10,567 bases of DNA, taken from positions 1 through 10,567 of the forward strand of contig DNIF01000256.1 in assembly GCA_003485715.1 (NCBI GenBank). The letters are read 5' to 3'. Of the stretch, positions 1-6,232 are shown in pieces. Below the pieces are notes generated by a model. The model ran no database searches and was not told the origin of the DNA. It worked only from the letters and a program-made list of their open reading frames with translations. This DNA is from Gammaproteobacteria bacterium (lineage in GTDB: Bacteria > Pseudomonadota > Gammaproteobacteria > UBA7966). The translations under genes were made by a program, and so were the position numbers. Within the stretch, counting starts at the first letter, position 1; every line of letters starts with the position of its first letter.

Positions 1-644
1 ACGAAATGAAGTACGACATGAGTGGCGCCGCCAGTGTGCTGGCCACGCTCCAGGCGGTGGCTGAACTGGCACTGCCCCTCAATGTAGTGGGGGTAATCCC
101 GGCGGTAGAGAACATGCCGAGTGGCCGGGCTACGCGTCCAGGCGACATCGTCACCAGTCTGTCCGGACAGACCGTCGAGATCCTCAACACGGACGCCGAG
201 GGGCGTCTCATCCTGTGTGATGCGCTCACCTGGGCCGAGCGCTATCAGCCCGCTCTCATCATCGACATCGCTACCCTTACGGGTGCCTGCGTAATCGCCC
301 TGGGGGCACACGCGCACGGGGTCTTCAGCAACGACGACGGCCTCGCCCGGGAGCTGCTCGACGCCGGCAGCGCCAGTCATGATCGAGGCTGGCAGCTTCC
401 CCTGTGGGAGGACTACCAATCCCAGCTCGACAGCAACTTCGCCGACATGGGCAACATCGGCGGTCGCGAGGGTGGTGCCATCACCGCCGCCTGCTTCCTC
501 GCGCGCTTCATGCGCAAGCAGCGCTGGGCCCATCTGGATATCGCCGGCACCGCCTGGCGTGGCGGTAAGGAAAAGGGCGCCACCGGCCGCCCGGTACCCC
601 TGTTGCTGCAGTTCCTGCTGGCGCGCGCCGGACTCATTCCATGA
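1..644 (+). CDS. pepA: Leucyl aminopeptidase (cytosol aminopeptidase, M17), 3' partial
   Basis: This is the C-terminal catalytic part of a dinuclear-metal leucyl aminopeptidase, a cytoplasmic hexameric enzyme that removes N-terminal residues from peptides. In E. coli the same protein also binds DNA in Xer recombination and gene control. The reading frame is open at the left edge (codon at 3-5 is Glu, followed by MKYDMSGAAS), so the start and about 290 residues lie upstream. The M17 signature NTDAEGRL sits at 186-209 and supplies the metal-binding Asp and Glu and the catalytic Arg. The preceding VENMPSG and the following IDIATLTGAC and KGATGRPVPLL blocks are also typical. About 213 residues are present, ending at TGA 642-644. 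It is followed after 46 bases by holC, the same order as in E. coli (pepA-holC-valS). Identification is firm; only the 5' truncation by the window edge limits it. Confidence 0.96.
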   Translation, partial: EMKYDMSGAASVLATLQAVAELALPLNVVGVIPAVENMPSGRATRPGDIVTSLSGQTVEILNTDAEGRLILCDALTWAERYQPALIIDIATLTGACVIALGAHAHGVFSNDDGLARELLDAGSASHDRGWQLPLWEDYQSQLDSNFADMGNIGGREGGAITAACFLARFMRKQRWAHLDIAGTAWRGGKEKGATGRPVPLLLQFLLARAGLIP

Positions 645-690
645 GATCGTCTCTGCGAGATGAGGACGACTTGCCGCAGTCTTCCGTGGC

Positions 691-1125
691 ATGACGCGCG
701 TTTCCTTCTACCTGCTGTCCGGTGCGGGACGTGACCGTGCGGATGTCGCCTGTCGGCTCGCGCACAAGGCCTGGCAACAGCGATCGAAGGTCTTCATCCA
801 CTGCGGTGATGAGGCAGAGGCCCGCCGGATGGACGAACGCCTTTGGACCTTCCAGGACACGGCCTTCCTGCCGCATGCATTGCAGGACGATCCGCTGGCG
901 GCCGAAGCAGCGGTGCTGATCGGCGAACGTGACCCGGGCAGCGACCACAGCGACGTACTCATCAACCTCGCCACCACGATGCCGGCCTTCTTCACCCGCT
1001 TCGATCGCGTGCTCGAGGTGGTGGATGAAGATGCAACGGTCCGAGCGGAAGGGCGCTTGCGGTATCGTCACTATCAGGAGCGGGGCTACCCGCTCGAAGT
1101 CCACGAGCTGAAGGACCGATCATGA
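691..1125 (+). CDS. holC: DNA polymerase III subunit chi
   Basis: This encodes the chi subunit of the DNA polymerase III clamp-loader assembly, which pairs with psi (HolD) and binds the C-terminal tail of SSB at the replication fork. The product is 144 residues, against 147 in E. coli. It has the family pattern: an opening beta strand VSFYLLSG, a helix with ACRLAHKAWQ, a strand KVFIHCGDE, the segment MDERLWTFQDTAFLPH (compare the LDEALW...SFVPH block of E. coli chi), and the later DVLINLATTMPAFFTRFDRVLEVVD. The start at 691 lacks a good Shine-Dalgarno sequence nearby, but no better in-frame start was found and the N-terminus aligns with family members. The stop overlaps the valS start as ATGA at 1122-1125, which suggests translational coupling. 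Position between pepA and valS supports the call independently. Confidence 0.95.
   Translation: MTRVSFYLLSGAGRDRADVACRLAHKAWQQRSKVFIHCGDEAEARRMDERLWTFQDTAFLPHALQDDPLAAEAAVLIGERDPGSDHSDVLINLATTMPAFFTRFDRVLEVVDEDATVRAEGRLRYRHYQERGYPLEVHELKDRS
1111..1115 (+). promoter_or_regulatory. Ribosome binding site for the extended valS frame
   Basis: AAGGA lies 6 bases before the ATG at 1122, inside the end of holC. It supports initiation at the distal start, so that the 238-residue N-terminal extension is translated. The alternative in-frame ATGs at 1782 and 1836 have only weak purine-rich sequence upstream. Confidence 0.6.
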
Positions 1126-1835
1126 GCGAGGAGAGCGGGCAACAGCAGAATCCACCGGAAGATTCCGACACCGCCCTCACGGCCGAGGTGCTTCTGCGTG
1201 CCGGTGATCGCCTGGCTGGAGCCCTCGATGCCCTCGAGTCTCTGATCCGTCATGCGCCCGCCGGATTCCTGCTCGATCCGGGCATCGAGCTACCCGGCGT
1301 CCCCGTACTGCCGGTGGCCGGCACAACGGGTTCCGCTCGCAGCTCCGCCTCTGCGGATGGTCTTCTTCCCGGCGCGGCGTCCAATCGGCGGCGGCAGCCG
1401 GAAGGAGCGGCAACCGAGGCCGAGCTGGATCTTGCCCGCATTCCCGTGCTGCCCGTGGTCACGAAGCCTGACACCGCGACTTTGCGGGCAGAGGGTCTCG
1501 ACGCAGATGTCCTGCGGGCGCACATCGACGCCGTAGTCGAGCGCGCCACGGAAACAGCGGTGGTGGAGTTACGTGAACGGCTGCGCCGGGAACTGCGCCA
1601 CGTGCTGAACGGCTGGCTGGCGGAGCGCGGGACAATTGCCCGGCCTGCGCCTTCTCAGCCCTCGCTGCCTGTGCAGCAAGCCGCAGAGCAGTCCGGCACC
1701 GCCATCCACGCAGTCGGACAAGCTGCTGCACAACCAGGCCCCGGCGGCGTTGCCGCCGCCACCACCGAACGAGTCTCTCCGATGAACGTCGCTGTCGCTC
1801 CCGCCGTTGCCGCCGCAGTCTCCCTCACCGGCGAC
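1122..1835 (+). other. Unrecognised N-terminal region fused to ValRS (residues 1-238)
   Basis: This part of the valS frame matches no domain I recognise. In order it holds: an acidic, polar start; a short helical stretch (about 18-44); a first motif VPVLPV at residues 60-65; a low-complexity Ser/Ala/Gly/Arg stretch (70-95); a second motif IPVLPV at 107-112; a charged amphipathic helix (about 126-168, many Arg/Glu, ending in LNGWLAERG); and an Ala/Pro/Gln-rich linker (about 172-238) that runs into the synthetase. The arrangement of short Ile-Pro-x-Leu motifs, then a helix, then a linker looks like a small separate protein joined in frame to ValRS. Small uncharacterised proteins such as DUF2486 members have, as I remember them, similar IPVL-type motifs; that is recollection, not a search result. 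No function is assigned. Confidence 0.6.
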
Positions 1836-4607
1836 ATGCCCAAGGCCTATGAACCGGGGGCAATTGAAAGTCACTGGTATTCCATCTGGGAGGCGCGTGG
1901 CGACTTCAGCGCGCGGCTCGGCGGCGAGCCTTATTGCATCATGCTGCCGCCGCCCAACGTCACCGGCAGCCTGCACATGGGTCACGCCTTCCAGGACACG
2001 CTGATGGATGCCCTGGTGCGCTGGCAGCGCATGCAGGGCCGGGATGTGCTGTGGCAATGCGGTACGGATCACGCCGGCATCGCCACCCAGATGGTGGTCG
2101 AACGCCGACTGGCCGCCGAGGGCCGCTCGCGCGAGGGGATCGGACGCGACGCCTTCGTCGACGCCGTGTGGGCCTGGAAGGCGGAATCGGGGGGCACCAT
2201 CACCCGCCAGTTGCGCCGCCTCGGCACCAGCATGGACTGGTCACGCGAGCGCTTCACCCTCGACGATGGGCTGAGCGATGCGGTCACCGAGGTCTTCGTG
2301 CGGCTCTACGAGGAAGGCCTCATCTACCGTGGCAAGCGCCTGGTGAACTGGGACCCGGTGCTGCGCACGGCGATCTCCGATCTCGAAGTGATCGCAGAGG
2401 AAGAGCAGGGCCACCTCTGGCACATCCAGTACCCGCTCGCGAACGGCAATGGTCATGTGGTGGTCGCCACCACCCGCCCGGAGACCCTGCTCGGCGATGC
2501 CGCCGTGGCCGTGCATCCGGATGACGATCGTTACCGCGCCCTCATCGGCGCACGCGTGGTGTTGCCGCTCACCGGCCGCACCATCCCGATCATCGCCGAC
2601 GACTACGTTGACCCGGCCTTCGGCTCCGGTTGCGTGAAGATCACGCCAGCGCATGATTTCAACGATTACGCCGTCGGTCAGCGTCACGGGCTGCCACGAA
2701 TCAACGTACTGACGCCCGACGCGCGCATCAACGACAACGGCCCGGCTGCTTATCGTGGCCTCGATCGCTACGAGGCACGCAAGCTCATCCTGGCGGACCT
2801 CGAGGCGCGTGGGCTCTTGCTGCGCACCGACGCGCACCAGCTCATGGTGCCGCGCGGCGATCGCTCGGGTGCCGTGCTCGAGCCCTACCTGACGGATCAG
2901 TGGTACGTCAGCATCGCCCCGCTCGCCGAGCCTGCACTCGCCGCCGTGCAGGATGGCCGCATCCGCTTCGTGCCCGAGAACTGGAGCAAGACCTACTACG
3001 AGTGGATGAACAACATCCAGGATTGGTGCATCAGTCGTCAGCTTTGGTGGGGGCATCGCATCCCGGCCTGGTATGACGAGCAGAAGCGCGTCTACGTGGG
3101 CCGCAGCGAGGCCGAGGTGCGTGCCCGCCACGGCCTCGGCCCCGGCGTGACCCTGCGTCAGGACGAGGATGTCCTCGACACCTGGTTCTCCTCGGCACTG
3201 TGGCCTTTTTCGACCCTGGGCTGGCCTGAGAAGACCCCGGAGCTTGCGCGCTATTACCCGACCAGCGTGCTGGTGACCGGCTTCGACATCATCTTTTTCT
3301 GGGTCGCGCGCATGGTGATGTTCGGGCTCAAGTTCACCGGCGACGTCCCGTTCCGGGAGGTCTACATCCACGGCCTGGTGCGCGACGCGGAAGGCCAGAA
3401 GATGTCGAAGTCGCGCGGCAATGTGCTCGATCCGCTCGACATCATCGATGGTATCGATGTGGAAGCGCTGGTCGCCAAGCGCACCTCGGGCCTCATGCGT
3501 CCGCAGGATGCACCGCGCATCGAGGCCGCGACCCGCAGGCAGTTCCCCGACGGCATCCCGAGCTTCGGCACGGATGCACTGCGCTTCACCTTTGCGGCCC
3601 TGGCGACACAGGGCCGGGACGTGCGCTTCGATCTGGGACGCATCGAGGGCAACCGCAACTTCTGCAACAAGCTGTGGAATGCCACCCGCTTCGTGCTCGG
3701 CGGCCTCGCCAATCTGGACGGCCCCATCGCTGCAGAGTCCGGCACCGCCGGCCTGCCCGAGCGCTGGATCCGCTCCCGACTGGCGGCCGTGACGCGCGAA
3801 GTGAACACCGCCTTCGGCACCTATCGCTTCGACCTCGCCGCCCAGGCGCTGTACGAGTTCACCTGGAATGAGTACTGCGACTGGTACCTCGAACTCAGCA
3901 AGACCGTGCTCCAGGATCCGGCGGCGTCACCGCAGGCGAGGCTGGCCACGCAGGCCACGCTGATTCAGGTACTGGACTCACTCCTGCGCCTGCTGCACCC
4001 CCTGATGCCCTTCATCACGGAAGAACTCTGGCAACGCCTGCGGCCACTGACCGGGCAGGTCGCAGACAGCATCCAGCACGCCCCCTGGCCGGCCTTCAGC
4101 ACTTCGGACGCGGATGAGGAGGCCGAGCAGCGCATCGCATGGCTCAAGGACTTCGTGCTGGGCGTACGCCGGATCCGTGGCGAGATGAACATCCCGCCCG
4201 GCAAACCGCTCACCCTGCTGTTCCGTGCCGGAAGCAGCGAGGAATCGGCCTGGCTGCTGGAACTGCGTCCCTGGATCATGCATCTGGCGCGTCTGGCTGC
4301 CATCGAGATCGCGGGTGCCACGGTGCCCGAGAGCGCAACGGCACTCGCCGGGCAGTCCACGCTGCTGATTCCTCTGGCGGACCTCATCGATCCGGAGGCC
4401 GAGGTCAAGCGACTCACCAAGGAGCTGGACCGACTCACCGGTGACCGCGATCGCACCGAGGCCAAGCTGGCCAATGCCAGCTTCGTCGAGCGCGCGCCTG
4501 CTGATGTGGTGGCGCGTGAGCGCGAGCGACTGGGCGAACTGCATGCCGCCATCGGCAGACTGACCGAGCAGCGCGAACGCATCGCGGCACTGCGCGGGGC
4601 GGACTGA
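1122..4607 (+). CDS. valS: Valine--tRNA ligase with a long N-terminal extension
   Basis: This class I synthetase charges tRNA-Val and edits mischarged threonine in the cytoplasm. The HIGH-type motif is HMGH at residues 285-288, within PPPNVTGSLHMGHAF. The CP1 editing domain carries TTRPETLLGD at 450-459. The catalytic KMSKS is at 760-764. DWCISRQLWWGHRIP and LDTWFSSALWPF are typical ValRS blocks. The tRNA-binding helical domain follows, and the C-terminal arm (about 1088-1161, charged and heptad-rich) is the usual ValRS coiled coil. The protein is 1161 residues; E. coli ValRS is 951. The excess is at the front: Met239 (ATG at 1836, MPKAYEPGAIE) aligns with the E. coli initiator (MEKTYNPQDIE). 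No stop or frame change separates residues 1-238 from the synthetase, and the start at 1122 has a good ribosome binding site and an ATGA overlap with holC. ValRS identity is certain. Whether the cell makes one fused protein, a shorter form from 1782 or 1836, or both is open. Confidence 0.97.
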   Translation: MSEESGQQQNPPEDSDTALTAEVLLRAGDRLAGALDALESLIRHAPAGFLLDPGIELPGVPVLPVAGTTGSARSSASADGLLPGAASNRRRQPEGAATEAELDLARIPVLPVVTKPDTATLRAEGLDADVLRAHIDAVVERATETAVVELRERLRRELRHVLNGWLAERGTIARPAPSQPSLPVQQAAEQSGTAIHAVGQAAAQPGPGGVAAATTERVSPMNVAVAPAVAAAVSLTGDMPKAYEPGAIESHWYSIWEARGDFSARLGGEPYCIMLPPPNVTGSLHMGHAFQDTLMDALVRWQRMQGRDVLWQCGTDHAGIATQMVVERRLAAEGRSREGIGRDAFVDAVWAWKAESGGTITRQLRRLGTSMDWSRERFTLDDGLSDAVTEVFVRLYEEGLIYRGKRLVNWDPVLRTAISDLEVIAEEEQGHLWHIQYPLANGNGHVVVATTRPETLLGDAAVAVHPDDDRYRALIGARVVLPLTGRTIPIIADDYVDPAFGSGCVKITPAHDFNDYAVGQRHGLPRINVLTPDARINDNGPAAYRGLDRYEARKLILADLEARGLLLRTDAHQLMVPRGDRSGAVLEPYLTDQWYVSIAPLAEPALAAVQDGRIRFVPENWSKTYYEWMNNIQDWCISRQLWWGHRIPAWYDEQKRVYVGRSEAEVRARHGLGPGVTLRQDEDVLDTWFSSALWPFSTLGWPEKTPELARYYPTSVLVTGFDIIFFWVARMVMFGLKFTGDVPFREVYIHGLVRDAEGQKMSKSRGNVLDPLDIIDGIDVEALVAKRTSGLMRPQDAPRIEAATRRQFPDGIPSFGTDALRFTFAALATQGRDVRFDLGRIEGNRNFCNKLWNATRFVLGGLANLDGPIAAESGTAGLPERWIRSRLAAVTREVNTAFGTYRFDLAAQALYEFTWNEYCDWYLELSKTVLQDPAASPQARLATQATLIQVLDSLLRLLHPLMPFITEELWQRLRPLTGQVADSIQHAPWPAFSTSDADEEAEQRIAWLKDFVLGVRRIRGEMNIPPGKPLTLLFRAGSSEESAWLLELRPWIMHLARLAAIEIAGATVPESATALAGQSTLLIPLADLIDPEAEVKRLTKELDRLTGDRDRTEAKLANASFVERAPADVVARERERLGELHAAIGRLTEQRERIAALRGAD

Positions 4608-4708
4608 GGGTGGAGCAGCATGGACGCACTGCATCCGAGAGAGTAATTGCAGATCTCCTGACCGATGAAACACGACGACCGACCGACGCTCCGAGTCAGA
4701 CGCCTCAA

Positions 4709-4730
4709 GGGCTGCAAGGCGTGCGAGCCC
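4709..4730. repeat. Possible hairpin in the valS-aqpZ intergenic region
   Basis: GGGCTGCA (4709-4716) can pair with TGC-G-AGCCC (4722-4730), giving eight base pairs with one bulged G and a five-base loop. It is not followed by a T-run, so it is not a standard Rho-independent terminator. It may be chance in GC-rich DNA. Confidence 0.25.
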
Positions 4731-5004
4731 CAGGGGAGTCGGTTAGCAGGATGCGACAATCGATGGCTCAACGCGAACTCATTCGAAGATATGAATGACC
4801 CGCTTGGGCTTTGGCGTGAGCACACCCGGTTCGGACTTCAGATCCGGTATCGATTCATGCTGGGTGAAATGCCATCGTTGCATGGTGGGGGGCACGTTGC
4901 GTAGCATTCATGGGGCAGACATTTATGCCGTTTGGTGAGAGTTGCATCGTGCCGGAAATGACCCACCTGCGCCTTGTTCTCGCCTCTCGCAACGACAAAT
5001 CAGA

Positions 5005-5026
5005 CTTGCAATAAATGTTTTGCAAG
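5005..5026. repeat. Perfect 7-bp inverted repeat upstream of aqpZ
   Basis: CTTGCAA (5005-5011) and TTGCAAG (5020-5026) are exact inverted copies separated by an AT-rich 8-base spacer. The dyad is centred about 49 bases before the proposed aqpZ GTG. The size and spacing suit either a site for a dimeric regulator or a small hairpin in the aqpZ leader. No specific regulator can be named from the sequence. Confidence 0.4.
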
Positions 5027-5052
5027 GGGCTCGGCAAACAATCAACAGGGCA

Positions 5053-5058
5053 AAGGAG
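5053..5058 (+). promoter_or_regulatory. Ribosome binding site that decides the aqpZ start
   Basis: AAGGAG abuts the ATG at 5059 with no spacing but lies exactly 6 bases before the GTG at 5065. Because initiation needs spacing, it favours the GTG codon as the aqpZ start. Confidence 0.7.
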
Positions 5059-5064
5059 ATGGAT

Positions 5065-5760
5065 GTGCAGAAATATGCCGCCGAGTTCATTGGGACATTT
5101 TGGCTGGTGCTAGGTGGGTGCGGTAGCGCGGTGTTGGCCGCTGCGTTCCCGGACCTGGGCATAGGTCTTCTCGGTGTTTCCCTCGCCTTTGGTCTGACTG
5201 TCCTGACCATGGCGTTCGCCATAGGGCACGTATCCGGCTGCCACCTCAATCCAGCGGTTTCTTTCGGGCTCTGGGCCGGCGGTCGTTTCCCGGCGAAAGA
5301 TATCCTGCCATACATCGTTGCACAGGTCCTGGGCGGAGTCGCAGCCGGTGGTGTGTTGTACCTCATTGCCAGTGGCAAGGCGGGCTTCGATCTGTCCGCA
5401 GGCTTTGCTTCAAACGGCTATGGCGCACACTCACCGGGTGGGTACAGTTTGCAGGCCGCCCTCATTACCGAAGTCGTCATGACCATGATGTTCCTGATCG
5501 TCATTCTTGGTGCCACTGACAAGCGTGCGCCGCAGGGTTTTGCGCCGATCGCAATTGGCTTCTGCCTGACGCTCATCCACCTGATCACCATCCCGGTCAC
5601 GAATACCTCAGTGAATCCTGCTCGCAGTACGGGCGTTGCCGTGTTTGTTGGCGATTGGGCAGTTGCACAGCTCTGGGTCTTTTGGGTGGCTCCGATCATC
5701 GGCGCCATCCTCGGTGCCGCGGTCTATCGTTTCATTGGCAGAGAAGAAAGCGTCAGTTGA
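5065..5760 (+). CDS. aqpZ: Aquaporin Z, water channel
   Basis: This is an inner-membrane MIP-family tetrameric channel for rapid water movement. From the GTG at 5065 it is 231 residues, the same as E. coli AqpZ, and begins (M)QKYAAEFIGTFWLVLGG against MFRKLAAE in E. coli. The ATG at 5059 would add two residues but sits directly against the AAGGAG. Both NPA loops are present: Asn62-Pro-Ala in GCHLNPAVSFG and Asn184-Pro-Ala in TSVNPARSTG. The selectivity-filter residues of water-specific AqpZ are conserved (Phe42, His172, Thr181, Arg187), which argues against a glycerol facilitator. Six hydrophobic membrane segments are visible. GC is lower than in the neighbours (lines at 5161, 5401 and 5461: 34, 37 and 29 of 60), which may mean separate acquisition. 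It stands alone on its strand, and its last 8 bases overlap the end of the convergent hoxW. Confidence 0.95.
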   Translation: MQKYAAEFIGTFWLVLGGCGSAVLAAAFPDLGIGLLGVSLAFGLTVLTMAFAIGHVSGCHLNPAVSFGLWAGGRFPAKDILPYIVAQVLGGVAAGGVLYLIASGKAGFDLSAGFASNGYGAHSPGGYSLQAALITEVVMTMMFLIVILGATDKRAPQGFAPIAIGFCLTLIHLITIPVTNTSVNPARSTGVAVFVGDWAVAQLWVFWVAPIIGAILGAAVYRFIGREESVS

Positions 5761-6232
5761 TCACGAACGTCCGGGTTGATTCCCCCGTCTCACTGAGCCA
5801 ACCCAGCGCCCAGGTGACGGCGGCCTCCAGATTGCTGGCAGCGAGGGGACTCAGCGGCTCGCCAAGCCCGAAGCACTCGCCGCGGATCGCAAGCAGTGTG
5901 CAAGGCGGGACGGGGCCAGAGCGGAGAGACTGATGGATCTTGAGCAGCGCCGCGGGCGACAGCGCGTGACTGGTCCACGCGCTGTCGACGGCGGCCACCG
6001 GCTCGCTGAGTTCGAAGGGTGCACTGGCCGTGACGCTTGCGTCGATGAACAGCACCCGTGCCCGCCCCATGAGGTCCAGCGCGTGCTCCGGCAGGAGCTG
6101 GTAGTCCTCCAGGAATTCGATCGGCGCGGTGGCTGGTAGTTTCGCGCGCAGACGCTCGATGGCGAGCGGTCCCAAGGCATCGTCGCCGCGGGCGCGGTTG
6201 CCCCAACCGAACACCAGCACGGGTGAGCTCAC
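5753..6232 (-). CDS. hoxW: HoxH maturation protease (NiFe-hydrogenase endopeptidase)
   Basis: This cytoplasmic endopeptidase of the HybD/HupD/HoxW family cuts the C-terminal peptide from the hydrogenase large subunit once nickel is in place, allowing active-site closure. The start chosen is the GTG at 6232-6230, which overlaps the hoxH stop as GTGA. It has GGAAAGAG just upstream and places the family opening (VLVFGWGNRARGDDALG) at the N-terminus. The frame stays open 50 codons further upstream, but that part lies inside hoxH and has no family character. The product is 159 residues, normal for the family. Likely nickel-sensing residues are Asp18 (in RGDDALG, where HybD has Glu16), Asp64 (FIDAS) and His89 (TSHALSP). 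EDYQLLPEHALDL resembles the HoxW subgroup rather than HyaD/HybD, matching the adjacent hoxH. It is last in the operon and overlaps aqpZ tail to tail. Confidence 0.92.
   Translation of the reverse strand: MSSPVLVFGWGNRARGDDALGPLAIERLRAKLPATAPIEFLEDYQLLPEHALDLMGRARVLFIDASVTASAPFELSEPVAAVDSAWTSHALSPAALLKIHQSLRSGPVPPCTLLAIRGECFGLGEPLSPLAASNLEAAVTWALGWLSETGESTRTFVIN

Larger units (their letters stand above)
4608..5064. other. Intergenic region between valS and aqpZ
   Basis: These 457 bases carry no gene I can support. GC is lower than in the flanking conserved genes: hand counts of the 60-base lines at 4741 and 4981 are both 29/60. The stretch contains a possible hairpin (4709-4730), a perfect inverted repeat (5005-5026) and the aqpZ ribosome binding site (5053-5058). 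I found no hairpin followed by a T-run that would be a clear intrinsic terminator for valS. The aqpZ promoter presumably lies here, but no convincing -35/-10 pair stands out. An open frame of 79 codons (4665-4904, +) has no Shine-Dalgarno sequence and no recognisable motif. Confidence 0.6.

Noticed and set aside
2241..3371. A 376-codon open frame on the minus strand opposite valS
   Set aside because: It lies wholly antisense to well-conserved ValRS sequence and has no recognisable motif. Long antisense frames are expected in high-GC coding DNA.
4709..4730. Hairpin considered as the valS transcription terminator
   Set aside because: The stem is followed by CAGGGGAGTCGG rather than a T-run and lies about 100 bases past the stop, so a Rho-independent terminator is not supported.
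4665..4904. A 79-codon plus-strand frame in the valS-aqpZ gap (also a 62-codon frame at 4610-4798 in another phase)
   Set aside because: Neither has a Shine-Dalgarno sequence or a recognisable family, and the composition is that of translated non-coding DNA. A real small protein cannot be fully excluded, but I have no positive evidence.
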